A stretch of DNA of 64,000 bases from the NCBI GenBank assembly GCA_900468625.1, contig UBUL01000013.1, positions 30,951 to 94,950 on the forward strand. Reading direction: 5' to 3'. The translations under genes and the position numbers were made by a program. The stretch comes from Hyphomicrobiales bacterium (GTDB taxonomy: Bacteria > Pseudomonadota > Alphaproteobacteria > Rhizobiales > Rhizobiaceae). The notes below the pieces were generated by a model, which was given only the letters and a program-made list of their open reading frames with translations, had not been told where the DNA came from and did no database searches. Within the stretch, counting starts at the first letter, position 1, and each line of letters opens with the position of its first letter. Below, one piece after another: positions 24,041-33,347 of the stretch.

Positions 24041-25552
24041 GTGAACCAAACCTTTGCCATCGAACTCGTGGGCATCGACAAGAAGTTCGGTGCCGTCCAC
24101 GCCAATAAAGACATCAACCTGACCGTCGCCAAGGGCTCGATCCACGGGATCATCGGTGAAAACGGTGCCGGGAAATCGACTCTCATGTCGATCATCTACG
24201 GATTCTATCAGGCCGATAGCGGCGAGATCCGCATCAACGGCAGCCCCATCGCCATCCGTGACAGCCAGACGGCGATATCGGCCGGCATCGGGATGGTGCA
24301 CCAGCACTTCATGCTGGTCGATAATTTCACCGTCCTTGAAAACGTCATGCTGGGCGCCGAAGGCGGCGCGCTTCTCGCCAAAGGCGTCGTCGCCGCGCGC
24401 GCCGAGCTCAACCGGCTGGAGAAGGATTACGGCCTGGAAGTCGATCCGGATGCGTTGATCGAAGAGCTTCCCGTCGGCCAGCAGCAGCGCGTCGAGATCC
24501 TGAAGGCCATGTATCGCGGCGCCGAGATCCTCATTCTCGACGAGCCCACCGGCGTTCTGACGCCGGCCGAAGCCGACAATCTCTTTCGCATCCTTCGCGT
24601 CCTTCGCGATCAGGGCAAGACGATCATCCTCATCACCCACAAGCTGCGCGAAATCATGGCGATCACCGACACGGTATCCGTCATGCGCCGTGGCGAGATG
24701 GTTGCCACCCGCAAGACGGCGGAAACCACCGTCGAGGAACTGGCGGAGTTGATGGTCGGCCGCCGCGTGCTGTTGCGCGTCGAAAAGGGCGCTGCCAATC
24801 CCGGCGATATCCTGCTCTCTGTGCGCAATCTCACCGTCAAGGACGGCCGCGGCGTCACCATGGTCGACAACGTCTCCTTCGATGTCCGCGCCGGCGAGAT
24901 CGTCGGCATTGCCGGCGTTGCCGGCAATGGTCAATCGGAGTTGCTGGAGGCCATCGCCGGTATCCGCAAACCGGCTTCCGGCGAGATCCTTCTGCATGGC
25001 AAGCCGATCGGCAATGCCGATCCCGCAGCACTCCGCGACCTCGGCCTTGCTCATATTCCCGAAGACCGTCATCACATGGGCCTCGTCCTCAAATTCGAGG
25101 AATATGAGAATTCGATGCTCGGCTATCACCGCGACCGCAAATACGGGCGGGCCGGAATGCTCGATCTCGATGCCATGCGCAAGGATGCCATCGAGAAGAT
25201 CGAGAAATACGACATCCGTCCACCGAATGCGCGGCTGAAAACCGCCAATTTCTCCGGCGGCAATCAGCAGAAGATCGTCGTCGCCCGCGAGATCGAGCGC
25301 GATCCGGAGGCCTTGCTGATCGGCCAGCCGACGCGCGGCGTTGATATCGGCGCCATCGAATTCATCCATCGCCGCATCATCGAGATGCGCGACGCCGGCA
25401 AGGCGATCCTGCTGGTGTCTGTGGAGCTGGATGAGATCCGCGCGCTTTCGGACCGTATCCTCGTCATGTTTGCCGGCCACATCGTCGGTGAGAAGTCGGC
25501 TGAGGCCGGTGAACAAACACTCGGCCTGATGATGGCCGGCATTGCCGCGTGA
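24041..25552 (+). CDS. Nucleoside/sugar ABC transporter ATP-binding protein (two NBDs)
   Basis: A 503-aa dual-domain ATPase. The first domain has Walker A IIGENGAGKSTLMSIIYG, signature LPVGQQQRVEIL and Walker B ILILDEPTGVLTP. The second has a degenerate Walker A (GIAGVAGNGQSELLEA), signature FSGGNQQKIVVARE, and GQPTRGVDIGA in place of the Walker B Asp-Glu. One intact and one degenerate site is the rule in the RbsA/YufO class. GTG start at 24041, after CTGGAG. It works with the two permeases that follow (7- and 10-bp gaps). Confidence 0.94.
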   Translation: MNQTFAIELVGIDKKFGAVHANKDINLTVAKGSIHGIIGENGAGKSTLMSIIYGFYQADSGEIRINGSPIAIRDSQTAISAGIGMVHQHFMLVDNFTVLENVMLGAEGGALLAKGVVAARAELNRLEKDYGLEVDPDALIEELPVGQQQRVEILKAMYRGAEILILDEPTGVLTPAEADNLFRILRVLRDQGKTIILITHKLREIMAITDTVSVMRRGEMVATRKTAETTVEELAELMVGRRVLLRVEKGAANPGDILLSVRNLTVKDGRGVTMVDNVSFDVRAGEIVGIAGVAGNGQSELLEAIAGIRKPASGEILLHGKPIGNADPAALRDLGLAHIPEDRHHMGLVLKFEEYENSMLGYHRDRKYGRAGMLDLDAMRKDAIEKIEKYDIRPPNARLKTANFSGGNQQKIVVAREIERDPEALLIGQPTRGVDIGAIEFIHRRIIEMRDAGKAILLVSVELDEIRALSDRILVMFAGHIVGEKSAEAGEQTLGLMMAGIAA

Positions 25553-25559
25553 GGCGTTT

Positions 25560-26663
25560 ATGAGCATGGCGTCCGTTCCGCTCCCCAATTGGATCAACTA
25601 TGGCTTGATCCCCATTCTCAACCTGATCGTCGCCTTCCTGATTTCAGGCCTCGTCGTCTGGTTCATCGGTGAAAGCCCGCTCGACGCGCTCGTCCTGCTG
25701 CTGCAAGGCGCTCTGGGCAGCGGCGAGGGCATCGGTTTTACCCTCTACTATGCCACGAGCTTCATCTTCACCGGCCTTTCGGTGGCCGTTGCCATCCATG
25801 CAGGCCTTTTCAATATCGGCTCGGAAGGCCAGGCCTATGTCGGCGGCCTCGGCTGTGCTCTCGTCGCGCTGGCGCTCGACCACTATGTGCCCTGGTATGT
25901 GACGATGCCGTTTGCGGTCGTCGGCGCGGCGATTTTCGGCGCGCTGTGGGCCTTCATCCCCGCCTGGCTGCAGGCCAAGCGCGGCAGCCACGTCGTCATC
26001 ACGACAATCATGTTCAACTTCATCGCGTCGGCGATGATGAACTTCCTGCTGGTGCATGTGCTGATCGTGCCGGGCAAGATGGCACCCGAAACCCGCACCT
26101 TCCTCGCCGGCGGTCAGCTGCCCAAGCTCGATTGGCTGATGAGCGTTTTCGGCTCGACCATTGGCGCCGCACCGCTCAATGTCTCCTTCCTGATCGCGCT
26201 GGTTATGTGCTTTCTGGTCTGGGTGCTCGTCTGGCGCACGAAGCTCGGCTATGAGATGCGCACGCTGGGTCTTAGCCCTACTGCCGCAGTCTATGCCGGC
26301 ATTCCTTATGCCCGCACGGTCATCATCGCCATGCTGATATCGGGCGGACTCGCCGGCATGATGTCGCTCAATCCGGTCATGGGCGCCTCCGCGCGCCTGC
26401 AGGTGGAATTCGTGCTTGGCGCCGGCTTCGTCGGCATCGCCGTGTCGCTGATGGGCCGCAACCATCCCTTCGGCATCATTCTGGCGGCGATCCTGTTCGG
26501 CATTCTGTATCAGGGCGGCGATGCGCTGTCCTTCGACATGCCGAACATCACGCGTGACATGATCGTGGTGATCCAGGGTCTTGTCATCCTGTTCGCCGGC
26601 GCGCTCGAATACATGTTCCGGCCGGCGTTTGTCCGCATCTATCAGACATTCGCCAGGGCGTGA
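25560..26663 (+). CDS. Nucleoside ABC transporter permease, first subunit
   Basis: A 367-aa BPD_transp_2 permease with about nine or ten hydrophobic helices. The coupling-region block GLFNIGSEGQAYVGGLGCAL is typical of the YufP-like subunit, which is the larger of the pair. The ATG at 25560 follows GTGAGGCG directly after the ATPase stop; an upstream in-frame start at 25542 would overlap the ATPase gene. It forms the membrane channel together with the next gene product. Confidence 0.92.
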   Translation: MSMASVPLPNWINYGLIPILNLIVAFLISGLVVWFIGESPLDALVLLLQGALGSGEGIGFTLYYATSFIFTGLSVAVAIHAGLFNIGSEGQAYVGGLGCALVALALDHYVPWYVTMPFAVVGAAIFGALWAFIPAWLQAKRGSHVVITTIMFNFIASAMMNFLLVHVLIVPGKMAPETRTFLAGGQLPKLDWLMSVFGSTIGAAPLNVSFLIALVMCFLVWVLVWRTKLGYEMRTLGLSPTAAVYAGIPYARTVIIAMLISGGLAGMMSLNPVMGASARLQVEFVLGAGFVGIAVSLMGRNHPFGIILAAILFGILYQGGDALSFDMPNITRDMIVVIQGLVILFAGALEYMFRPAFVRIYQTFARA

Positions 26664-26673
26664 GGATCAGACG

Positions 26674-27645
26674 ATGGAATATTACGATCTCCTCATCAGC
26701 ATTCTCGGTTCGACCATCCGCCTGTCGATCCCGCTGATCTTCACCGCGCTTGCCGGCCTCTTTTCGGAGCGCGCCGGCATCTTCGATATCGGCCTCGAAG
26801 GCAAGATGCTGGCCTCGGCCTTCGCGGCCGCCTGTGTCGCCTCGATCAGCGGCTCGCCCTGGGCAGGTCTTGGCGCCGGCATCGTCGTCTCGGTCATTCT
26901 GGGCCTGCTGCACGGCTTCGCGTCGATCACCAATCGCGGCAACCAGATCGTCTCCGGTGTCGCGATCAACTTCCTGACCGCCGGCCTGACCATCGTTCTC
27001 GGCCAGGCCTGGTTCGGGCAGGGCGGCCGCACGCCGACCTTGCCCGGCACAGCGCGCTTTTCCGGCATCACCTTGCCGGGCGTCGATGCCATCCGAAATG
27101 TTCCGTTCATCGGCCCGCTCTATGCCAATGTCATTTCCGGCAACAATATTCTCACCTATCTTGCCTTCCTCGCCGTGCCGATTTCCTGGTGGATTCTCTA
27201 TCGCACACGCTTCGGCCTGCGGCTGCGCGCCGTCGGTGAAAACCCTGGTGCTGTCGATACCGCCGGCATCTCGGTCGAGTGGCTGCGGTATCGGTCGCTG
27301 ATCGTCGCCGGCATTCTCTGCGGCTTCTCCGGCACCTATCTCGCCATCGCCCAGTCGGCTGCCTTCATCAACAACATGTCGGCGGGCAAGGGCTATATCG
27401 CGCTGGCCGCACTGATCTTCGCCAAATGGAAGCCGGTGCCGGTCATGTTCACCTGCCTCCTGTTCGGCTTCCTCGACGCCTTCGCCAATTTCATGCAGGG
27501 TAAAGCGGTTCCGGGCATCGGCGAGGTGCCGGTGCAGATTTTCCAGGCGCTGCCCTATATCCTCACCTGCATCCTGCTTGCAGGCTTTATCGGCGTCGCC
27601 AAGCCCCCCAAGGCCGGCGGCGTGCCCTACACCAAGGAGCGCTAA
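26674..27645 (+). CDS. Nucleoside ABC transporter permease, second subunit
   Basis: A 323-aa BPD_transp_2 permease of the YufQ type, about nine helices. The block RAGIFDIGLEGKMLASAFAA matches the coupling segment of the other permease. Further in are GYIALAALIFAKWKPVPVMF and the final helices. The start at 26674 (MEYYDLLISILGSTIRL) follows GTGAGGATC at proper spacing. Only 3 bp separate it from cdd, tying uptake and catabolism into one transcript. Confidence 0.92.
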   Translation: MEYYDLLISILGSTIRLSIPLIFTALAGLFSERAGIFDIGLEGKMLASAFAAACVASISGSPWAGLGAGIVVSVILGLLHGFASITNRGNQIVSGVAINFLTAGLTIVLGQAWFGQGGRTPTLPGTARFSGITLPGVDAIRNVPFIGPLYANVISGNNILTYLAFLAVPISWWILYRTRFGLRLRAVGENPGAVDTAGISVEWLRYRSLIVAGILCGFSGTYLAIAQSAAFINNMSAGKGYIALAALIFAKWKPVPVMFTCLLFGFLDAFANFMQGKAVPGIGEVPVQIFQALPYILTCILLAGFIGVAKPPKAGGVPYTKER

Positions 27646-27648
27646 ACC

Positions 27649-28041
27649 ATGTCGCATGATCTGTTCGAGGCCGCGCGCGGCGCGATGGCTTTCGCGCATG
27701 CTCCCTATTCGAAATTTCCCGTCGGCGCGGCAATCCGCGCCGAGGACGGCAAGATCTATACCGGCGCCAATATCGAAAACCTGTCCTTCCCGCAGGGCTG
27801 GTGCGCCGAGCCCACGGCGATCAGCCAGATGATCATGGGCGGCGCCAAGAACATCGTCGAAATGGCTGTTATTGCCGAGAAGCTGCCGCTGTGCCCACCC
27901 TGCGGCGGCTGCCGGCAGAAGATCGCCGAATTTGCCGGCAAGGAGACGCGCATCTATCTTTGCGATGAAACCGGCGTGAAGAAGACCATGACCATGGACG
28001 AGATGCTGCCCTTCAGCTTCGAAACGGAGGTGCTCGGATGA
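27649..28041 (+). CDS. cdd: Cytidine deaminase
   Basis: A 130-aa zinc enzyme converting cytidine and deoxycytidine to uridine and deoxyuridine. The catalytic CAEPTAI (Cys ligand, Glu proton shuttle) and PCGGCRQ (two Cys ligands) give three cysteine ligands, the pattern of the small homotetrameric deaminases rather than the larger dimeric E. coli type. The N-terminal substrate region APYSKFPVGAAI is present. Its stop overlaps the next start (ATGA). Confidence 0.95.
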   Translation: MSHDLFEAARGAMAFAHAPYSKFPVGAAIRAEDGKIYTGANIENLSFPQGWCAEPTAISQMIMGGAKNIVEMAVIAEKLPLCPPCGGCRQKIAEFAGKETRIYLCDETGVKKTMTMDEMLPFSFETEVLG

Positions 28042-28844
28042 GCGCGGCCGCCGATATCCTCACCGAAAAGCTCGGCGAGCTGAAGCCCCGCTACGGCATC
28101 GTTCTGGGCTCCGGCCTCGGCTCTCTCGTGGATGAGGTCAAAGACGCCCTGCGCATTCCCTATGCCGACCTGCCCGGCTTCCCGGTCAGTGCAGTATCAG
28201 GCCATGCCGGCACGCTGGTCGCAGGCAAGCTCGGCGATGTCCCCGTCATCATGCTCTCCGGCCGCGTGCATTATTACGAAAAAGGCGACGCCAACGCCAT
28301 GCGCGTGCCGATCGAAACCCTGAAGGCGCTTGGCGTCGGTACGCTGATCCTGACGAATTCCGCGGGATCGCTGCGCGAGGAAATGCCGCCGGGCTCGGTG
28401 ATGCAGATCACCGATCACATCAACTATTCCGGCATGAACCCGCTGATTGGCGAGGAAAGTGACAGGCGCTTCGTCGGCATGACGAGCGCCTATGATAGCG
28501 ACCTCATTATGCGTATGCGCAAGGCGGCGGAAAAGGCCGAGATCAAGCTGTCACACGGCGTCTATATGTGGTTTTCCGGCCCGAGCTTCGAAACGCCGGC
28601 CGAGATCCGCATGGCACGTATCCTGGGCGCCGATGCCGTCGGCATGTCGACGGTGCCGGAAGTCATCCTGGCGCGTCTTTTCGGTTTGAGGGTTGCCGCC
28701 GCCTCCGTCATCACTAACTATGGTGCTGGCATGACCGGCGGCGAACTCTCGCATGAGGAGACGAAAGACATGGCTCCGGTCGGCGGCGCACGCCTTGCCG
28801 CTATCCTGAAAGAAATGATCGCTGACGACGGAGATCCACAATGA
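28038..28844 (+). CDS. Purine-nucleoside phosphorylase (trimeric type)
   Basis: A 268-aa enzyme splitting purine (deoxy)nucleosides with phosphate to base and pentose-1-phosphate. It shows GIVLGSGLGSLVDEV for phosphate binding, SGHAGTLVAGKL, the family signature around TLILTNSAGSLREEM, and GVYMWFSGPSFETPAEIRM, all of the low-molecular-mass trimeric PNP/XapA group. It is coupled on both sides by 4-bp overlaps (cdd upstream, deoC downstream). Base specificity cannot be settled by eye. Confidence 0.92.
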   Translation: MSAAADILTEKLGELKPRYGIVLGSGLGSLVDEVKDALRIPYADLPGFPVSAVSGHAGTLVAGKLGDVPVIMLSGRVHYYEKGDANAMRVPIETLKALGVGTLILTNSAGSLREEMPPGSVMQITDHINYSGMNPLIGEESDRRFVGMTSAYDSDLIMRMRKAAEKAEIKLSHGVYMWFSGPSFETPAEIRMARILGADAVGMSTVPEVILARLFGLRVAAASVITNYGAGMTGGELSHEETKDMAPVGGARLAAILKEMIADDGDPQ

Positions 28845-29614
28845 CCGGCCATTCGCTGAGAGAAACGGCAGCCGTTGCGCTTTCCCTTCTCGATCTGACC
28901 AATCTCAAGGATGATTGCACGCCAGCGCAGATCGAGGCGCTGTGCGCCCGTGCGCAATCCCCCTACGGCAACACGGCCGCCATCTGCATCTGGCCGCGTT
29001 TCGTCGCCCAGGCGCGGGGCATTCTCGGCGTCGATCATGCCGTGAAGATCGCGACCGTGGTGAATTTCCCGGGCGGCGATATGGAGGCGGCGGATGTTGC
29101 CGCCGAGGCGCGTGAAGCCATTGCCGATGGTGCTGATGAAATCGATCTGGTCATTCCTTATCGCGCCTTCCTGGCTGGCGACGAGCAGGCCGTCACCGAT
29201 ATGGTTACAGCCGTGCGGGCCGAATGCAAGGGACACGTCCTCCTGAAGACCATTCTCGAAACCGGCGAGATCAAGGATACCACGCTGATCCGGCGCGCGT
29301 CGGAACTTGCGATCGAGGCCGGCTCCGATTTCATCAAGACCTCCACCGGCAAGGTTGCCGTCAACGCGACGCTCGAAGCCGCCGACATTATGCTGCGGGC
29401 CATCCGTGCCAGCGGTCGCAAGGTCGGCTTCAAGCCTGCCGGCGGCATCGGCTCCGTATCCGATGCGGCGCTTTATCTCAGCCTTGCCGAAACCATCATG
29501 GCGCCCGATTGGGCCATGCCGTCGACCTTCCGCTTCGGTGCGTCGAGCCTGCTCGACGATATACTGAATGTGCTGGCCGGCGGCGAGTCCAAGACGGCCT
29601 CTTCAGGCTATTGA
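28841..29614 (+). CDS. deoC: Deoxyribose-phosphate aldolase
   Basis: A 257-aa class I aldolase that cleaves deoxyribose-5-phosphate to glyceraldehyde-3-phosphate and acetaldehyde. The Schiff-base Lys lies in SDFIKTSTGKVAVNATL, and the second active-site Lys in RKVGFKPAGGIGS. Upstream are AAICIWPRFVAQARGIL and VVNFPGGDMEAADV. The length fits the DeoC group of Gram-negative bacteria. It completes the catabolic route from imported deoxynucleosides to central metabolism. Confidence 0.95.
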   Translation: MTGHSLRETAAVALSLLDLTNLKDDCTPAQIEALCARAQSPYGNTAAICIWPRFVAQARGILGVDHAVKIATVVNFPGGDMEAADVAAEAREAIADGADEIDLVIPYRAFLAGDEQAVTDMVTAVRAECKGHVLLKTILETGEIKDTTLIRRASELAIEAGSDFIKTSTGKVAVNATLEAADIMLRAIRASGRKVGFKPAGGIGSVSDAALYLSLAETIMAPDWAMPSTFRFGASSLLDDILNVLAGGESKTASSGY

Positions 29615-29617
29615 TCC

Positions 29618-30925
29618 ATGATCCCGCAGGAGATCATCCGCCAGAAGCGTAATGGCGCCACCCTTTCGGCGGCCGATATCGATGCCTTTATCGGCGCATT
29701 GGGCCGTGGCGAACTGGCCGAAAGCCAGATCGGCGCCTTTGCCATGGCCGTCTGGTTTCGTGGCATGACGCGCGAGGAAACGGTGGCGCTGACGCTCGCC
29801 ATGGCCCGCTCCGGCGATATTTTGTCTTGGAAGGGGATTGGCCGGCCGATCGCAGACAAGCATTCGACGGGCGGCGTCGGAGACAACGTCTCGCTGATGC
29901 TGGCGCCCATCGCTGCCGCCTGCGGTCTCGCCGTGCCGATGATCTCCGGCCGCGGCCTCGGCCACACCGGCGGCACCCTCGACAAGCTGGAATCCATTCC
30001 CGGCTACGGGATCACACCGGACGCGGCACGTTTCCGCAAGGTGGTGGACGAGGTCGGCTGCGCCATCATCGGCCAGACCGGTGCGCTGGCGCCAGCCGAT
30101 GGCAAGCTCTATGCCGTGCGGGATGTCACGGCGACCGTCGATTCCGTTCCCCTGATTACCGCTTCGATCCTGTCGAAAAAACTCGCGGCCGGGCTGGAAA
30201 CGCTGGTGCTCGACGTCAAGATCGGCAGCGGTGCCTTTATGACTTCGCAGGAAGAGGCTGAGACGCTGGCGCGCTCGCTTGTGGACGTGGCAAATGGCGG
30301 TGGGGTTAAGACCTCGGCACTGATTACCGACATGAATCAGCCCCTGGCCGATGCAGCCGGCAACGTGGTCGAACTTCAAAATTGCCTCGACTTCCTGAAG
30401 GGCAACAAGGCGGGTACGCGGCTCGAAACGGTCGTCCTTGCCTTTGCATCTGAAATGCTGGTTCAGGCCGGCATTGCCGGGAACGCTGCCGATGCGGAGG
30501 CCAGGGCGCGCGAGGCTCTGGCATCCGGCAAGGCAGCCGAAATCTTCGGCCGCATGGTGCATGCTCTCGGCGGGCCGGTCGATCTGCTCGAGCATCCCGA
30601 TCGCTATCTGGTGCGCGCGCCGGTGCAAAAGCCCGTTCTGGCCGCTGCCGATGGCTGGCTCGGTGCCTGCGATGCGAGAGAGATCGGCATGAGCGTCATC
30701 GATCTCGGTGGCGGCCGCCGCCGCTCGCAGGACAAGATCGATCACCGCGTCGGTTTCAGCGATCTTCTGCCGCTCGGCACGAAGATCAGCAGGGGGGACC
30801 GCATTGCCACCGTTCATGCAGCGGATGAGGCAAGCGCGGAGAAGGCCGCGGTCGATTTGTCGGCTAACTATCGTATCGTCGATACCGCGCCTGCTATCTC
30901 GCCCGTCGTTGTCAGCAGAATTTGA
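29618..30925 (+). CDS. deoA: Thymidine phosphorylase
   Basis: A 435-aa pyrimidine-nucleoside phosphorylase. The phosphate-site signature is DKHSTGGVGDNVSLMLAPI, followed by MISGRGLGHTGGTLDKLESI and the substrate loop LYAVRDVTATVDSVPLITA with KKLAAGLETLVLDVKIGSGA. It converts thymidine and deoxyuridine to the free base plus deoxyribose-1-phosphate. Last gene of the plus-strand operon, 3 bp after deoC. A small GGCTGC-tta-GCAGCC hairpin follows the stop at 30942-30956. Confidence 0.95.
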   Translation: MIPQEIIRQKRNGATLSAADIDAFIGALGRGELAESQIGAFAMAVWFRGMTREETVALTLAMARSGDILSWKGIGRPIADKHSTGGVGDNVSLMLAPIAAACGLAVPMISGRGLGHTGGTLDKLESIPGYGITPDAARFRKVVDEVGCAIIGQTGALAPADGKLYAVRDVTATVDSVPLITASILSKKLAAGLETLVLDVKIGSGAFMTSQEEAETLARSLVDVANGGGVKTSALITDMNQPLADAAGNVVELQNCLDFLKGNKAGTRLETVVLAFASEMLVQAGIAGNAADAEARAREALASGKAAEIFGRMVHALGGPVDLLEHPDRYLVRAPVQKPVLAAADGWLGACDAREIGMSVIDLGGGRRRSQDKIDHRVGFSDLLPLGTKISRGDRIATVHAADEASAEKAAVDLSANYRIVDTAPAISPVVVSRI

Positions 30926-30976
30926 TGTGAAGGCGGCATTCGGCTGCTTAGCAGCCTCGTGCGCTGTCCCACTGTC

Positions 30977-31531
30977 CTACTGCTTCAGGAGCAGGGCGCC
31001 ATTTTGCACGCCATAGGAATTCAGCTTCTTCATGAAGCTCATTCCGATCAGCGTCGTGCTCAGTGCGTTATCCTTTGCCACCACGGCATCGACATCACGA
31101 ACCCGGATCGTGCCGATCTCCAGGCGGTCGAGTTTGATGTGAGCGACTTTTGAGGTGCCGTTCGCGGTCTGGACCGTGTAGCGATAGTCGAGATCGATAC
31201 TGCTGAAGCCGAGGCCGCGCGCGGTGCTCTCGTTCATCGCCACATAGGTCGCGCCGGTATCGATCATCCCGTGCACGGAACGGCCATTGATGGTGAAATC
31301 GCCTTCATAGTGGCCGCCCGCATTGGCGCGCAGCTGAACGCTGCCAAAGGAAATGGCAGCTTCCGTCTTCGGAGGGGCAAGCGAAACCGCTTCGAGCGGT
31401 GCCGGCTTTCCGCCGCGCTCGTTATAGCTGTTCACCAGCATCGGCACCTGAGTTGCCGCAACGGCGATGGCACCGGCAAAGACAAGAACGCGAACGAGCA
31501 TCGGCAAGGCCCCTCCTGCGGGCCACGCCAT
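30977..31531 (-). CDS. Membrane-anchored retropepsin-like aspartic protease (TIGR02281 type)
   Basis: A 184-aa protein with one N-terminal hydrophobic anchor (LPMLVRVLVFAGAIAVAATQ) and a single retropepsin-like domain holding the catalytic GMIDTGATYVAMNES (Asp-Thr-Gly) at about residue 88. A second half-site is lacking, so activity would need a dimer. The family is widespread in alphaproteobacteria and its substrate unknown. It lies inside the nucleoside locus between deoA and upp, but its transcription unit is separated from upp by a good terminator, so any functional link is unproven. Confidence 0.85.
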   Translation of the reverse strand: MAWPAGGALPMLVRVLVFAGAIAVAATQVPMLVNSYNERGGKPAPLEAVSLAPPKTEAAISFGSVQLRANAGGHYEGDFTINGRSVHGMIDTGATYVAMNESTARGLGFSSIDLDYRYTVQTANGTSKVAHIKLDRLEIGTIRVRDVDAVVAKDNALSTTLIGMSFMKKLNSYGVQNGALLLKQ

Positions 31532-31573
31532 CTATAGGCCATGTGTGCTGAAAGGACGCTAATGCAATCAATA

Positions 31574-31604
31574 AAAAGCCCGGCAGTCGTATTACTGCCA
31601 AGCT
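31574..31604 (-). terminator. Rho-independent terminator after upp
   Basis: On the minus strand: AAGC-TT-GGCAGT-AATACG-ACTGCC-GG-GCTT followed by TTTATT. The stem of 6 + 4 bp with an internal TT/GG mismatch and the trailing T-run lies 24 bp past the upp stop. Confidence 0.78.
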
Positions 31605-31627
31605 TCGTAAAAGTATAATTGGTGATT

Positions 31628-32257
31628 TTACTTCGTGCCGTACATGCGGTCGCCGGCGTCGCCGAGGCCGGGCACGATGTAGCCCTTTTCGTTCAGATGG
31701 CTGTCGATGGCAGCGGTAAAGACCGGCACATCCGGATGCGCCTTGCGGAAGTTAGCAATGCCTTCCGGAGCCGCCAACAGGCAGAGGAAGCGGATATTGT
31801 GGGCGCCGCGCTCCTTCAGCTTCTCGATCGCGGCGATTGAGGAATTGCCGGTCGCCAGCATCGGGTCGACGACGATGATCAGGCGTTCTGAGATATCCTC
31901 CGGCGCCTTGAAGTAATATTCGACCGGCTGCAGCGTTTCATGATCGCGGTAGACGCCGATATGCGAGACGCGCGCCGACGGTACGAGGTCGAGCATGCCT
32001 TCGAGCAGGCCATTGCCAGCACGCAGGATCGAGGCGAAGACCAGCTTCTTGCCTTCGAGGATCGGCGCATCCATCGGCTGCAGCGGCGTCTCGATGGTCT
32101 CGATCGTCAGCTCCAGGTCGCGCGTCACTTCGTAACAGAGCAGCGTCGAAATCTCGCGCAGCAGCCGGCGGAAGCTTCCCGTCGACGTGTCCTTCTTGCG
32201 CATGATTGTGAGCTTGTGCTGCACAAGCGGGTGATCGATGACAGTGACGCCGTCCAT
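31628..32257 (-). CDS. upp: Uracil phosphoribosyltransferase
   Basis: A 209-aa enzyme making UMP from uracil and PRPP. The PRPP loop is [12 protein letters not shown], and [20 protein letters not shown] and the C-terminal [18 protein letters not shown] (uracil-binding loop) are intact. The ATG at 32257 follows GGAAGG at seven bases; a longer frame to 32323 adds an unlikely leader. It reclaims uracil freed by thymidine phosphorylase-type cleavage. Probably transcribed with add and deoB, 121 bp upstream. Confidence 0.96.
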   Translation of the reverse strand: MDGVTVIDHPLVQHKLTIMRKKDTSTGSFRRLLREISTLLCYEVTRDLELTIETIETPLQPMDAPILEGKKLVFASILRAGNGLLEGMLDLVPSARVSHIGVYRDHETLQPVEYYFKAPEDISERLIIVVDPMLATGNSSIAAIEKLKERGAHNIRFLCLLAAPEGIANFRKAHPDVPVFTAAIDSHLNEKGYIVPGLGDAGDRMYGTK

Positions 32258-32378
32258 GGTTTCAGCCTTCCAGTAATTCCGTGATATGAGATGGTTCTTC
32301 CACGGAAATCGCCTCTGGTGCAAGAAAATAGGCCACTTCTGGAGATTTCATCCCCAATCTGCGGCCTAAGCCACGCTT

Positions 32379-33347
32379 TTAGAGCTTCGCCAGCAACGCC
32401 GCCCGTGTCGCCTCGTCCACGAACGCTGCTTCGATCGCCGTGCGAGTCATCGCGTTGATCTCCTCGTCGGTAAAGCCGAAGGCTGACGACGCCAGCTCGT
32501 ATTCCCGCTTCAGCGAGGTATGGAAGAAAGGTGGATCGTCGGAATTGATCGTCACCTTCACGCCGGCATCTCGCAGTCTGCGCAGCGGATGCGACTGGAA
32601 ATCCGGGAAGACCTTGAGCGCGACGTTGGAGCCGGGGCAGACCTCCAGCACCGTGCCGCGATCGGCAAGGCGCTCGACGAGATCCATATCCTCGATCGCG
32701 CGTACGCCATGGCCTATGCGATCAGGGCGCACAAGCTCGATGGCATCGGCGACGGAAAAAGCGCCGCAGACTTCTCCGGCATGGATGGTGATGCCGAGGC
32801 CGGCCTCGCGGGCGATATCGAAGGCGCGGGCGTAGTCGGCGACACGGCCCATGCGCTCCTCGCCAGCCATGTTGAAGCCCGTGATGAGCGGATTGTCGCT
32901 TTTGGCCGCATATTCCGCTGCCTTCACCACGCGCTCAGGCCCGAAGTGGCGCTCGCCGGTTATGATGAGCCGTGCCTCGATGCCCGTTTTTGCCTTGGCG
33001 GCACGGATGCCGGCCGAAACGCCCGCCATATAGGCGTCGGCGCCGAGGCCGATGCGATCGCCATGATCGGGCGAGGCGATAAGTTCGCTATAGATCGTGC
33101 CGATGCCGGCAAGCTCTTCCAGATAGGTTTCCGTCAGCAGCGCATAGTCTTCCTCGGTACGGTAGACCTCGGAGACCTTGTCGTAGCAGACGAGGAATTC
33201 GGCAAAATCTTTCCAGAGATAGACGCCATCCTGCAGGAAGGCGCTGGTATCGACCGCGTATTTCTCTGCTTGTGCGAGCGTCAATGCCGGAGGAGCCGCG
33301 CCCTCCAGATGACAATGCAGCTCCACTTTCTTCAAATGCGATGTCAA
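32379..33347 (-). CDS. add: Adenosine deaminase
   Basis: A 322-aa zinc TIM-barrel deaminase converting adenosine and deoxyadenosine to inosine forms. Metal and catalytic motifs are [14 protein letters not shown] (HxH), [14 protein letters not shown] (His and Glu), [12 protein letters not shown], and [13 protein letters not shown] (Asp-Asp). Slightly short of the E. coli enzyme (333 aa) but complete. Its start overlaps the deoB stop by 4 bp. Adenine deaminase-type relatives exist, but the full motif set and gene context support adenosine. Confidence 0.92.
   Translation of the reverse strand: MTSHLKKVELHCHLEGAAPPALTLAQAEKYAVDTSAFLQDGVYLWKDFAEFLVCYDKVSEVYRTEEDYALLTETYLEELAGIGTIYSELIASPDHGDRIGLGADAYMAGVSAGIRAAKAKTGIEARLIITGERHFGPERVVKAAEYAAKSDNPLITGFNMAGEERMGRVADYARAFDIAREAGLGITIHAGEVCGAFSVADAIELVRPDRIGHGVRAIEDMDLVERLADRGTVLEVCPGSNVALKVFPDFQSHPLRRLRDAGVKVTINSDDPPFFHTSLKREYELASSAFGFTDEEINAMTRTAIEAAFVDEATRAALLAKL

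Noticed and set aside
23927..25597. A 556-codon frame antisense to the nucleoside ATPase
   Set aside because: The sense strand encodes two complete ABC domains; the antisense product is low in hydrophobic residues and lacks an RBS.
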